Source: Danxiaibacter sp048498555 (GTDB lineage Bacteria > Bacteroidota > Bacteroidia > Chitinophagales > Chitinophagaceae). Taken from it: a stretch of DNA of 64,000 nt. The notes under the pieces are model-generated. The model ran no database searches. It was not told the origin of the DNA and worked only from the letters and a program-made list of their open reading frames with translations. Where the stretch lies: positions 124,001 to 188,000 of the forward strand of contig JBEHXT010000006.1 of the NCBI GenBank assembly GCA_048498555.1. The letters are read 5' to 3'. This document shows, piece by piece, positions 44,322-52,836 of the stretch; position 1 is the first letter of the stretch; each line of letters starts with the position of its first letter. The position numbers were made by a program, and so were the translations under genes.

Positions 44322-44744
44322 TTATTTGCCTTTCCTACTGAACTTTTCTATCACTATTCCTTCAAAGCTCCCGTTATTGAGATTCAAAGAACCATCGGCG
44401 TCAAAAAAATAACTGATGGTATAAATAATTGCGGAAGAATCGGCAGGGTCCATCCCCTGAATTTGAATGGTGCTATCACTCAAAACCTTATATGGCCCAA
44501 CCAGGTTAAAGGCACTATTATCGTCGTTCATGCGATAGTATTTGCCATCCGAAAAACGCACCTGCAAATTTCCTTTTACTGCCTGCCAATATAATGCTCC
44601 ACCCCAATAGTCATTTGCATAAACTTGTGTGCGCAGCCAATCCCCGGAAACATCTTTTGAGGAAGAAATTTTTGCAACATCCTTTTTTGAACAGGAAATT
44701 ACCAGGCAGGTGACAACAATAAGGAATGCCAATATCTTTTTCAT
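44322..44744 (-). CDS. Small lipoprotein of unknown function
   Basis: This 140-residue protein from the ATG at 44744 has a lipobox (LVISC, Cys at about residue 18). A short Lys/Ser linker follows, then a beta-rich part (WLRTQVYANDYWGGALYWQ, then QVRFSDGKYYRM) that looks like a lipocalin-like or similar small barrel. It lies alone. Confidence 0.6.
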   Translation of the reverse strand: MKKILAFLIVVTCLVISCSKKDVAKISSSKDVSGDWLRTQVYANDYWGGALYWQAVKGNLQVRFSDGKYYRMNDDNSAFNLVGPYKVLSDSTIQIQGMDPADSSAIIYTISYFFDADGSLNLNNGSFEGIVIEKFSRKGK

Positions 44745-44882
44745 CAACAAGCTTTATCTAATGACGCAAAAACATGCTTTTTCATTGCAACCCTGGTTAT
44801 TTCTTCTTTTAGGACAGCAGGTAATTACTTAAAACACGATTTCTAAATACTCGGAAAAATCAAACTTGATGCAGCTTCCGAT

Positions 44883-45275
44883 TTACACAAGCGTTAACTG
44901 CCATGATACGCCAAATTTGTCGGACACCCATGCAAACTTCTTACTGAAAGGGTATGGCCCGAGAGGCATTAATACCTGCCCGTCAGCAGACAATGCGGTG
45001 AATGCCTTATCAATTTCTTCTTCTGTTTCACATTTAACGTATAGCGAGATAGAAGGCGTGAAACTAAATCCATGTGATACAAAGCTGTCAATGCACATGA
45101 ACTCCTGGCCGTTAAGAGAAAACGTTGCATGTTTTATTGTGCCTTCCACTCCTTGCTCATTGGCAACATAGCGGGTTACATTTATTACTGCCGAGTTACT
45201 GAACAAAGAAGTATACAGGTTCATCGCTTCTTCGGCCTTTCCTTCGAACATTAAAAAAGTCGTGATCTTTTGCAT
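44883..45275 (-). CDS. PhnB-like VOC-family protein
   Basis: From the ATG at 45275 there are 130 residues starting MQKITTFLMFEGKAEEAMNLYTSLF, the pattern of PhnB/3-demethylubiquinone-methyltransferase-like VOC proteins. KHATFSLNGQEFMCIDS and FAWVSDKFGVSWQL complete the fold. The reaction is unknown. It is the last gene of a minus-strand run (48817 to 44883) of VOC, DHFR-like and DoxX genes. The 32 bp to the next gene suggest one transcript. Confidence 0.8.
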   Translation of the reverse strand: MQKITTFLMFEGKAEEAMNLYTSLFSNSAVINVTRYVANEQGVEGTIKHATFSLNGQEFMCIDSFVSHGFSFTPSISLYVKCETEEEIDKAFTALSADGQVLMPLGPYPFSKKFAWVSDKFGVSWQLTLV

Positions 45276-45307
45276 ATAGTAGGATGATTTTTCTGCAATC
45301 ATATTCG

Positions 45308-45877
45308 CTAACATTCGGGCACATAGCAAAATGCAACTACGCCTGAATCAAATATTTTCGTTTCTTTCAACGTTAACTGGAGCCTTTTATCAAGGTTTCC
45401 AAACAATGGCTTTCCTCCTCCCAGCACAACAGGATGCACTTTTATCCAATACTCATCAATCATTCTGTGTTCAGTTAGTGACTGTGCAAGTTCCGCGCCA
45501 CCAAAAACAATCATATCCTTTCCATCCATTTCTTTACGATTTGCCACTTCCTCTCTAATATTTTCTCTGACGATCTCTGTATTGGGCCAATACTTTTCAT
45601 CCAGCGTTGTTGAAAATACAATTTTAGGCGTTTCGTTTATCCAATTAGAAAAGTGTACTTCGTGTGCGGAACTAAGCGGATTGGTTGCGGCCTTCGGCCA
45701 ATAGTTTACAAAGTCCTGGTAGGTTACCCTTCCAAGAAAGGCCATATCAACGTTGTTCAGCAGGCAATTAACAAAACGCCAAGCCTCATCATCAATGGGA
45801 AACCAATCCATCTCACCATTGGGCCCACTGGTAAAGCCATCCAGTGATGTATTCATCATCAAGATCACTTTTCTCAT
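45308..45877 (-). CDS. DHFR-family (RibD_C-like) reductase
   Basis: This 189-residue protein starts MRKVILMMNTSLDGFTSGPNGEMDW. It has AFLGRVTYQDFVNYWP, DMIVFGGAELAQSL (NADPH phosphate loop) and VVLGGGKPLFGNL, the usual set for RibD C-terminal-like reductases. Its start overlaps the stop of the upstream DoxX gene by four bases, so the two are translationally coupled. The substrate is unknown. Confidence 0.85.
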   Translation of the reverse strand: MRKVILMMNTSLDGFTSGPNGEMDWFPIDDEAWRFVNCLLNNVDMAFLGRVTYQDFVNYWPKAATNPLSSAHEVHFSNWINETPKIVFSTTLDEKYWPNTEIVRENIREEVANRKEMDGKDMIVFGGAELAQSLTEHRMIDEYWIKVHPVVLGGGKPLFGNLDKRLQLTLKETKIFDSGVVAFCYVPEC

Positions 45878-46332
45878 ACAAAAGCTTTTTTTGCAAATGT
45901 TTTGTGAGTGAAAAGTTTAGCATCCAGCGAAAATTCTCCGGGGCCGGTTAAGAAAAATGAAACAGCAATACCAAGAAATAACAATGGCAACTCGAACGCA
46001 TTGCCGCCTTTTAAATTTACAAAAGGATCGCTAAACACGAAAGCATGAAAATAAACGGCAACACACATGGTACAGCCTATTCCAAAAGAAGCGAGCGGCG
46101 TTAACAGGCCGAGTAACCATGCAATGCCACCGCAAAACTCTGATACCGCAGCCAACACCTGGAAAAAAGCAGGAATGGAGATTGGAGCGCCCGACGGAAC
46201 CCATGACGCTGGTTGCTGAATCTTAAGCCATCCGTGTATAATAAAAGCTGTACCTGCTATAAGCCTTAATATCAGCAGCATCAACGAAACAGTTGTTGGC
46301 TGGCTTTTCGGAGTTAGAATATTCTTTCTCAT
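45874..46332 (-). CDS. DoxX-family membrane protein
   Basis: This 152-residue protein has four membrane segments. It fits DoxX by LRLIAGTAFIIHGWLKIQQP, the FCGGIAWLLGLLTPLAS helix pair and a final loop. It lies between two DHFR-like genes and overlaps one by 4 bp. Its role with the reductases is not known; pairing of DoxX with quinone or thiol reductases is a reasonable guess. Confidence 0.85.
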   Translation of the reverse strand: MRKNILTPKSQPTTVSLMLLILRLIAGTAFIIHGWLKIQQPASWVPSGAPISIPAFFQVLAAVSEFCGGIAWLLGLLTPLASFGIGCTMCVAVYFHAFVFSDPFVNLKGGNAFELPLLFLGIAVSFFLTGPGEFSLDAKLFTHKTFAKKAFV

Positions 46333-46344
46333 GTTATATAATAT

Positions 46345-46932
46345 TTAAGTGAAAGGACAATTTTTTAAAACATAATTCAACAACACTACTCCATTACTAA
46401 AAGTGATTGCATTGGTCAATGCCAGGTCTAACCGTTTATTCAGGTTATCAAATAAGGGAACGCCTTCGCCTATTGCAACGGGATTAACCCAAATACGATA
46501 CTCGTCAATCAGGCCCAGTTCAATAAATGTGTACACGATACCTACACCACCCCACATAATAATGTCCTTTCCCTCTTCGCTTTTAAGTGCCAAAATTTCC
46601 TTGCGGATGTTTTTTCCTGCCAACCTTGAGTTATTCCATTCAAGTGCTGTTAATGTGTTTGAAAAAACTATTTTGTTGTACTCATTCATTCTTCGTGCAA
46701 ACTCAGCATCCTTTTTATTACTGCCGGACTTTGTAAAAGCTTTCGGCCAGTAACCGGCCATGCTCTGGTATGCAACGCGCCCCAATAAAATGGTGTCCAC
46801 CTCTCTTAGTTGTTGCAATGCAAATTCTCCCATCTCATCGTTCCATATGGAGAAATGCCAATCCAATTCCCCGTGAGGCCCGGACATAAAGCCATCCAAC
46901 GTTATATTAACGGACAGAATTACTTTTCGCAT
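46345..46932 (-). CDS. DHFR-family (RibD_C-like) reductase
   Basis: From the ATG at 46932 there are 195 residues beginning MRKVILSVNITLDGFMSGPHGELDWHF, closely like the gene at 45308. It has ILLGRVAYQSMAGYWPK, DIIMWGGVGIVYTF and VAIGEGVPLFDNL. A further upstream ATG (47034) adds 34 residues without family match. It would be the first gene of a sub-operon with the DoxX, DHFR and VOC genes below, downstream of a palindromic operator pair at 47201-47242. Confidence 0.82.
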   Translation of the reverse strand: MRKVILSVNITLDGFMSGPHGELDWHFSIWNDEMGEFALQQLREVDTILLGRVAYQSMAGYWPKAFTKSGSNKKDAEFARRMNEYNKIVFSNTLTALEWNNSRLAGKNIRKEILALKSEEGKDIIMWGGVGIVYTFIELGLIDEYRIWVNPVAIGEGVPLFDNLNKRLDLALTNAITFSNGVVLLNYVLKNCPFT

Positions 46933-47200
46933 TTGCTGACACTTAGTGAATAGTTTCATTTTCGAGGGAGCCGGATGAATGGAAGGCACTGAATCCAATA
47001 TGAATTCAGGCGAAATGGTTAATGCTCTTTTCATTTTCTAAGCAATAAACTTTTAAGCAATTCCTTCTTCATCCATTAAAAGGAATATGCAGCCAATAAA
47101 CACCCGGCCGTTTACTTAATGTGTCCGGCTCACTTATTGTTCTTTGGGGAGAGTAGCTTCTTCTGTCTGTAACCCGATTAAAAATTCCATCAAACAAAAC

Positions 47201-47242
47201 GAAACCCTTTGGTTGCAAATTTAAATGAAACCTTTTGGTTTC
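47201..47242. promoter_or_regulatory. Twin palindromic operator with -7 box
   Basis: Two sites of GAAACC-N4-GGTT(TC/GC) lie 26 bp apart. The right one (47227-47242) is a perfect palindrome GAAACC-TTTT-GGTTTC; the left (47201-47216) is GAAACC-CTTT-GGTTGC. On the minus strand, the -7-like TAAATTTG (plus positions 47216-47223) falls between them. This is a typical layout for a repressor that binds both sides of a promoter. The regulator is not identified. Confidence 0.45.
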
Positions 47243-47320
47243 GCAATTATTTTTATGCATTTTAATTTCTGAGGTAAAAAAAGAAGAAACAATCTACGTG
47301 GCGAATTGCGCAGCTAAGGA

Positions 47321-47875
47321 CTAAGCCGGTTTATAAAAAAGCAGCACATTGCCGGAAGAAAAATTACGTCCATTGATCAATTGCAACTGGTAACGCTGCT
47401 GAATACCTTCAAAAATAGTTTTGCCACCGCCCAAAATAACAGGGTTTACAAGAAGATGAAACTCATCAATCAATTTTAAATCCATAAAAGTCAAGGCCAG
47501 GCTAGAACTTCCCAGTAATAAGATGTTTTTACCAGGCATGTTTTTTAACTGCCCGACCTCTTCCTTTATGTTGTCCCTAATTAACCGTGTGTTTTCCCAG
47601 GAAACCGTATTCAATGTGCGGGAAAAAACAATTTTTTGTAAGTCTCTCATTTTACCGGCAACAAAGGGATCAAGTTCAAACGCATGTGCTGACGGCCAGA
47701 AGGCCTCCATCAGCTCGTATGTTTTTCTGCCGAACAACAATGTATCTGCACCTGTAAGCAGTTGCTGTTCGTATGCTTTAAACTCACCTTTAGTATTATG
47801 CCAGTCCAGCTTTTTATCCGGCCCTTCATAATAACCATCCAGCGATATCAGCATTTGATGAATAACCTTTCTCAT
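47321..47875 (-). CDS. DHFR-family (RibD_C-like) reductase
   Basis: This 184-residue protein starts MRKVIHQMLISLDGYYEGPDKKLDWH, with LLFGRKTYELMEAFWPS, NILLLGSSSLALTF and VILGGGKTIFEGI. It is a third paralogue in the cluster, the most divergent at its start. Upstream is a DoxX-type gene (84 bp gap). The order suggests a shared origin by duplication of a reductase/DoxX/VOC set. Confidence 0.85.
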   Translation of the reverse strand: MRKVIHQMLISLDGYYEGPDKKLDWHNTKGEFKAYEQQLLTGADTLLFGRKTYELMEAFWPSAHAFELDPFVAGKMRDLQKIVFSRTLNTVSWENTRLIRDNIKEEVGQLKNMPGKNILLLGSSSLALTFMDLKLIDEFHLLVNPVILGGGKTIFEGIQQRYQLQLINGRNFSSGNVLLFYKPA

Positions 47876-47958
47876 GATACATATTTATTCTGCTGAATGT
47901 AAACAGGCTTACCAGTTACTTCGCTAAACAAGGCCCACCAAAGACATTGTGAGCATTC

Positions 47959-48360
47959 TTAAAAAGACAACTGTACTTGCCTTTCTGCTTTTAACTGCGC
48001 TACTTTCTTTCCAAGAAAATAGACAACTAACATAAATGCGAGCGCAATAATCGGTGGGACAATTAATGCAAGGCCATCACCTGCATAAGCTCGTGAAGCC
48101 GCAGCGCCAACAAAATTGATGGCGAACCCCGCATACGCCCATTCTTTTATTGTTTGATACTTGTTTTGCAAAATAGCTGCTACACCAAAAAATTTTGCTA
48201 CGCCAAAAATCGATAACACGTATTCGGGATAGCCGAGGTGATGCATTACTACTTTACCTTCTTCGGCTCTCGTTACACCGCCGATACCATCCATAAACAT
48301 TGCTGCTGCAAACAGGCTGAACAGCGACCAGTAGATAATTTTAATTGTTCTGGTATTCAT
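47959..48360 (-). CDS. DoxX-like membrane protein
   Basis: The ATG at 48360 gives 133 residues: MNTRTIKIIYWSLFSLFAAAMFMDGIGGVTRA, with four membrane segments. IFGVAKFFGVAAILQ and EWAYAGFAINFVGAAAS belong to the DoxX-like subfamily. The frame is open up to 48432, overlapping the VOC gene, but that part is polar and unlikely. It lies 25 bp after the VOC gene on the same strand. Confidence 0.8.
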   Translation of the reverse strand: MNTRTIKIIYWSLFSLFAAAMFMDGIGGVTRAEEGKVVMHHLGYPEYVLSIFGVAKFFGVAAILQNKYQTIKEWAYAGFAINFVGAAASRAYAGDGLALIVPPIIALAFMLVVYFLGKKVAQLKAERQVQLSF

Positions 48361-48385
48361 AAAACAAATTTTAATGTTGTAGTAA

Positions 48386-48817
48386 TTATTTACCCTGGTT
48401 TTGATCATAGTTAACCATCCAGTGAATACCAAACTTGTCGGTAAACATACCGAAGTATGCGCCCCAGAACATTTTGCTCATTGGCACAGCCACCTTGCCA
48501 CCAACAGACAGCCCATTGAATAAATGGTTGGCTTCGTCTTCACTTTCAGGTGCCAGCGATAAATAAAAATTGTTTCCAGACTGAAGCCCGCTGCCCATAG
48601 AGCCGATTGCGTCTGTAGCCATCAGCACATTCCCTTTACCAATTGGCAGAGAAATATGCATGAGCTTATTTGCATCTTCAGGAGAAACCTGGCCAGCTTC
48701 CGGTGTATCTTTAAAACGCTGCACGGTAGCAAATTCGCCACCGAAAACAGATTTGTAAAAATTAAACGCATCTTCTGCATTGCCAGGAAAATTTAAGTAA
48801 GGATTGATCGTTGCCAT
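48386..48817 (-). CDS. PhnB-like VOC-family protein
   Basis: This 143-residue protein begins MATINPYLNFPGNAEDAFNFYKSVFGGEF, the consensus for the PhnB/YjdN group, and ends with KFGIHWMVNYDQ. It is the first gene of the minus-strand run. It probably shares a control region with the divergent GlxA-type regulator 220 bp away. Function is unknown. Confidence 0.85.
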   Translation of the reverse strand: MATINPYLNFPGNAEDAFNFYKSVFGGEFATVQRFKDTPEAGQVSPEDANKLMHISLPIGKGNVLMATDAIGSMGSGLQSGNNFYLSLAPESEDEANHLFNGLSVGGKVAVPMSKMFWGAYFGMFTDKFGIHWMVNYDQNQGK

Positions 48818-49037
48818 CTTGTTATTTTTTTGTGATGAATGATTTTTGATTGCTAATACAAACCTAAAAACACAATGGAAAATTATTCGGGTGTTACTAC
48901 GGCAATATCAGGGGTTGATTACGACAATTGATTTGTTTACCTTTATTTTCCGAAAAAAACCTGGCTAACGTAATTCATCTTCGGCCTGATGCTAACCAGT
49001 TAACATGCTACGGCCATAAAACAATAAACGATAACCG

Positions 49038-50021
49038 ATGAAACATATCTCGATTCTTGTCCCGAAAGGCAATTCAAGCCTTACAAATATTGATGGCACA
49101 CAGCAAATATTTGCCGAAACAAATGGCATATTGGCGAGTATGGATCAGGAACCTTTATTTAATATTCAACTCGTAGGATTAGAACACAATACTACACAGC
49201 GCAATGGCTCTGTTACGATTGATCCGGATGTATTGATTGGAGATGTGAAAAAAACAGATTTGATTATTATACCGGCAATGTTTGGAGACCCATCCAACGT
49301 TAATGAGCGCAACGCAGATTTTGTTCCATGGATTATTGAACAACACGCAAATGGCGCAGAAGTGGCAAGCTTTTGTATAGGCGCATTTTTTCTGGCTGCA
49401 ACAGGCCTGCTGAGAGGCAAACAATGTGCAACGCATTGGAGAATGGCAAATGAATTCAGAAGGTTGTATCCCGACATCAATCTTGTTGATGGAAAGATAA
49501 TGACAGCGGAAGATGGCATTTACACAAGCGGCGGCGCTTATTCTTATTTAAACCTTGTGATTTACCTGATTGAAAAATATGCGGGGCGCAGCGTTGCAAT
49601 TCTTATTGCAAAGGCTTTTATGATTGATATAGATAAACACAGCCAGTCACCGTTTATTATGTTTGAAGGACAAAAAGCGCACGAAGATGAACCTGTAAAA
49701 AAAGCACAGGAATTTATTGAGAAAAACTTTGATGATAAAATCACTGTTGATCAACTTGCCAGTATGCTTGCACTTGGCCGCAGAAGCCTGGAACGCAGGT
49801 TTAAAAAGGCTACCGCAAATACAGTTACCGAATATATTCAGCGCGTAAAAATTGAGGCCGCTAAAAAAGGATTTGAGACAAGCATGAAGAACATTAACGA
49901 AGTCATGTATGAAGTTGGCTATTCAGACGTAAAAGCATTCAGGACTGTATTCAGAAAAGTTACGGGCTTATCTCCGGTTGAATATAAAAACAAGTACAAC
50001 AAAACATTGATGAGCGCATAA
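49038..50021 (+). CDS. GlxA-type transcriptional regulator (DJ-1/PfpI + AraC HTH)
   Basis: This 327-residue protein joins a DJ-1/PfpI-like domain (1-190, with VASFCIGAFFLAATGLL containing the usual Cys-type elbow) to an AraC-type HTH (220-320: ITVDQLASMLALGRRSLERRFKK, then NINEVMYEVGYSDVKAFRTVFRK). It should regulate nearby genes on sensing a small molecule. It is divergent to the VOC/DHFR/DoxX cluster, which is its most likely target. A short hairpin (AGGCC...GGCCT) follows its stop. Confidence 0.9.
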   Translation: MKHISILVPKGNSSLTNIDGTQQIFAETNGILASMDQEPLFNIQLVGLEHNTTQRNGSVTIDPDVLIGDVKKTDLIIIPAMFGDPSNVNERNADFVPWIIEQHANGAEVASFCIGAFFLAATGLLRGKQCATHWRMANEFRRLYPDINLVDGKIMTAEDGIYTSGGAYSYLNLVIYLIEKYAGRSVAILIAKAFMIDIDKHSQSPFIMFEGQKAHEDEPVKKAQEFIEKNFDDKITVDQLASMLALGRRSLERRFKKATANTVTEYIQRVKIEAAKKGFETSMKNINEVMYEVGYSDVKAFRTVFRKVTGLSPVEYKNKYNKTLMSA

Positions 50022-50247
50022 CAAAAGGCCCTCCGCTATATTTGTGGATAATAGCGAAAGGCCTGACTTAAGTTCAACTATATTTATGAGTAAAATGCTG
50101 TACAACTAATCATGTCAGAACATTGTGCCAATGCCGGAGGGTTGTCACAATCGCCCTCCAAAAATGCCGTAATTACCCCTTCGAAAATATGAATGACATT
50201 TTATTTTTGTAACGGCAAGTTGACCGAACACTTTATTAGTATTGATT

Positions 50248-50505
50248 ATGATAGAAGTTTTTAAAACCAATGTGAATAATCGAACTGATGCAGACAGGCT
50301 TATTGACGCCATTCACAAACTTAGCGAAGATCATAAGGCAACTTTTGATCTGGAAGACTGCGATAAAATACTTCGTATAAAATCCGCAGGTGACGTTTAT
50401 GCAGACAACATTATTGAATTGCTGGAGGATTTTGGATTTAACGCCGAAGTGTTGCCAGATGAACCAAAACCCGTCCGCTCCTTTTTTTATTCTGCAAGGT
50501 ATTGA
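50248..50505 (+). CDS. Small conserved cytoplasmic protein
   Basis: This 85-residue protein from the ATG at 50248 reads MIEVFKTNVNNRTDADRLIDAIHKL and ends FGFNAEVLPDEPKPVR. The strand-helix-strand-strand-helix-strand order suggests a ferredoxin-like fold akin to heavy-metal-associated domains, but the CxxC metal site is missing (the one Cys is in DLEDCDKI). The role is unknown. Confidence 0.6.
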   Translation: MIEVFKTNVNNRTDADRLIDAIHKLSEDHKATFDLEDCDKILRIKSAGDVYADNIIELLEDFGFNAEVLPDEPKPVRSFFYSARY

Positions 50506-50513
50506 CGCAAGAT

Positions 50514-51014
50514 TTAATGCACCAGGCATGCGGAAATTTCAAGTATTATCACCAATATGCCTGCACAGGTGCGGACTGAATGCCATCTTATCCACGGCCC
50601 TTCGAAATTTTTCCTTTGCAATGAAACCGATTGCTCATCTGAATTCGCCATATCAAAATTATCCAGCTTTCTGTTCAGTGGAATATTCCCCAAAGCAGTA
50701 ATACCGAAAACACCCAGCACATAAAGTATTAATGCTGCCAGCAACAAGTAGAACCTTACAGGGAAAAGGGAATTGTAATTAAGATAAACACATACAGGAA
50801 GCAACAGCAGCGTTCCAATAAAACTTATAAAAAATACGGGGTTTAGTATAGCCTTATTAAACGATTGCATTGCCTGGATATAAGTGTTGTCTGGCAATTT
50901 CTTCAACCCCGGAATAACCGAACAAGACCAGGCGTAGAACAATCCGCCAGCCAGTGATGACGCGACGGTAGTTATCAATAAGACAACATCGATAAGTGTA
51001 AACGTTATTGCCAT
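50514..51014 (-). CDS. DUF1772 (anthrone-oxygenase-like) membrane protein
   Basis: This 166-residue protein has four membrane segments. It has SLAGGLFYAWSCSVIPGLKKLPD at the start, a mid-helix pair with GVFGITALGNIPLNRKLD, and FEGPWIRWHSVRTCAG, the DUF1772 signature. Members are linked to anthrone-type oxygenation in fungi; in bacteria the role is unknown. It is convergent to the small gene before it (9-bp gap). Confidence 0.82.
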   Translation of the reverse strand: MAITFTLIDVVLLITTVASSLAGGLFYAWSCSVIPGLKKLPDNTYIQAMQSFNKAILNPVFFISFIGTLLLLPVCVYLNYNSLFPVRFYLLLAALILYVLGVFGITALGNIPLNRKLDNFDMANSDEQSVSLQRKNFEGPWIRWHSVRTCAGILVIILEISACLVH

Positions 51015-51078
51015 AAATAAGTATTAAATTTAATGAACGATGTTATTAATCGCAGGCCCAAAATAAATCCTGAAAAAA

Positions 51079-51633
51079 ATGGTAAAAGAAAACCTTTACT
51101 TCGTGGCCATCATTCCGCCGCAAACAATATGTGATGAAATAACCACATTCAAACAAGATTTCGCACAACACTATAACAGCAGTAAAGCTTTAAAAGTTGT
51201 TCCTCACATTACCTTGAAAGCGCCGTTCAAACTTATGTCGGACGCACACTCGCAAATTGTATCCTGGTTCAAAGATTTGCCGATACACGTGGAATCCTTT
51301 AAAGTAGAGCTGAATAATTTCGAGGCCTTTCATAACAAACATAATCCGGTTGTATTTGTACATCCAGAACTCACTAAACCATTAGCCCAGCTGCAAAAAG
51401 AAATGCTCGACAGTTTTCTTGATTATTTTCCTTTTGTTCAGATTCCCGAAGCGGAGTTCAAATTTAAGCCGCATGTCACTGTTGCCTACCGCGATCTTCA
51501 ACCAGAACAATTTCATAAAGCATGGCAGGTTTATAAAGGAAAAGAATATCATGCTGAATTTACTGTGAATGATTTTCACTTGATGCAACATGATGGAAGA
51601 AAGTGGAATATGTTAGAGAGTTATGAGATTTGA
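51079..51633 (+). CDS. 2'-5' RNA ligase-family protein (2H phosphoesterase)
   Basis: This 184-residue protein carries the two HxT/x motifs of the 2H family: HITLKAPF (about residue 48) and HVTVAYRD (about 135). Such enzymes cleave cyclic phosphodiesters, or act on tRNA 2'-5' links or cyclic nucleotides. It has no signal and should be cytoplasmic. It stands alone. Confidence 0.85.
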   Translation: MVKENLYFVAIIPPQTICDEITTFKQDFAQHYNSSKALKVVPHITLKAPFKLMSDAHSQIVSWFKDLPIHVESFKVELNNFEAFHNKHNPVVFVHPELTKPLAQLQKEMLDSFLDYFPFVQIPEAEFKFKPHVTVAYRDLQPEQFHKAWQVYKGKEYHAEFTVNDFHLMQHDGRKWNMLESYEI

Positions 51634-51737
51634 TATTGAGGCTTACAATTTAAATAGGCTTCTACGAAGTCGGATAGATGCATTATTTTTAACCTTACTT
51701 GTTGCCTGAGCGATTCAAACTCAACAAGGTAAATCAT

Positions 51738-52646
51738 ATGAGATACTTACTACTAACTGCTTTTTTTTGCTTTGTTGTATTTTCCTTTTGCTCTTCCCAA
51801 AACACAACTCCAAAAAGAATTAACGACAGCACTTTTCTAACATCTGATAGTATTGCATTATACCTTAAAGTTTCAGGGAACGGAGAACCATGCATCTTCG
51901 TTCACGGTGGACCCGGCGCATGGAGCAAATCATTTGAAATGTTAGGAGGCAATACCCTTGAGAGAAAACTCACAATGTATTATTATGATCAACGCGGCTG
52001 TGGCCGTTCTCAATCTCCCGCTAATAAGGATTATTCAGTAGATCGAATGATTGATGATATTGAAAATATCCGTTCAATAACTAAATCAGAAAAGGTGTAT
52101 CTCGTAGCGCATTCCTTTGGCGGTGTACTTGCATTCAACTATGCTAAAAAATATCCGGAACATGTAAAGGGGCTTATTCTGCTTAACTCAACACTTTTTG
52201 TAAACAACTCGCTTATAAATCAGATAAGCTTTATTAACACCTTGCTCAAAAAAAACATTCCCATAAAGGATAATGATTCTCTGATGCAAAATTTTCTTGC
52301 GGCAAAAAAAGTGCTGAGGGAGAATAGTTTGGAATATAAGATGCTGTCAGATAATAGTGCGACTATAAAAAAGCTGGACAGCATTGATGCGGAAACCCGG
52401 AATTATTCGTTTGCACAAAAGGCATTTGCAATGCCTGTATACTTCAGTGATTTTACAAAGGAAACATCCGCGGTAAATGTACCTGTGCTTGTTATTTCCG
52501 GCACAAAAGACAATAATATTGGGCCTGATCACTATAAGCTGTTCAGGTTCCCCAATCAGCAGGTAAAGATCATAGATGGTGGCCACGTGTTATATTTTGA
52601 AAAAAACGATGCATTCAAAAAGGCCATTTTTGATTTCGTAAAATAA
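51738..52646 (+). CDS. Secreted alpha/beta hydrolase (proline-iminopeptidase-like)
   Basis: From the ATG at 51738 there are 302 residues: a signal or lipoprotein leader (MRYLLLTAFFCFVVFSFCSS), then an alpha/beta hydrolase. It has HGGPGAWSKS, YDQRGCGRS and the nucleophile AHSFGGVLAF. The acid is probably in VISGTKDNN and the base in IDGGHVLYF. It resembles proline iminopeptidases or similar esterases. The Cys in the leader could be lipidated. It is monocistronic. Confidence 0.82.
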   Translation: MRYLLLTAFFCFVVFSFCSSQNTTPKRINDSTFLTSDSIALYLKVSGNGEPCIFVHGGPGAWSKSFEMLGGNTLERKLTMYYYDQRGCGRSQSPANKDYSVDRMIDDIENIRSITKSEKVYLVAHSFGGVLAFNYAKKYPEHVKGLILLNSTLFVNNSLINQISFINTLLKKNIPIKDNDSLMQNFLAAKKVLRENSLEYKMLSDNSATIKKLDSIDAETRNYSFAQKAFAMPVYFSDFTKETSAVNVPVLVISGTKDNNIGPDHYKLFRFPNQQVKIIDGGHVLYFEKNDAFKKAIFDFVK

Positions 52647-52836
52647 AAGTGTATTGGAAGCTTTACGCGGAAATTAATTTAATCATGTTTCACACAGTAT
52701 TAGGCAAATACTTCGCAGTTTCAAGCTCATTGAGATACACTAACCCTTTCGCAAATTTGAACTTCATTTGGCTAACGTGGCAATTAGAAAATTCTTATCC
52801 TGGCTAAATACATTTATATTGAGGAAATTATATTGA

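Noticed and set aside
47069..47260. 63-residue minus-strand frame over the operator pair
   Set aside because: It begins at the palindromes and has no family features; the operator reading explains the sequence better.
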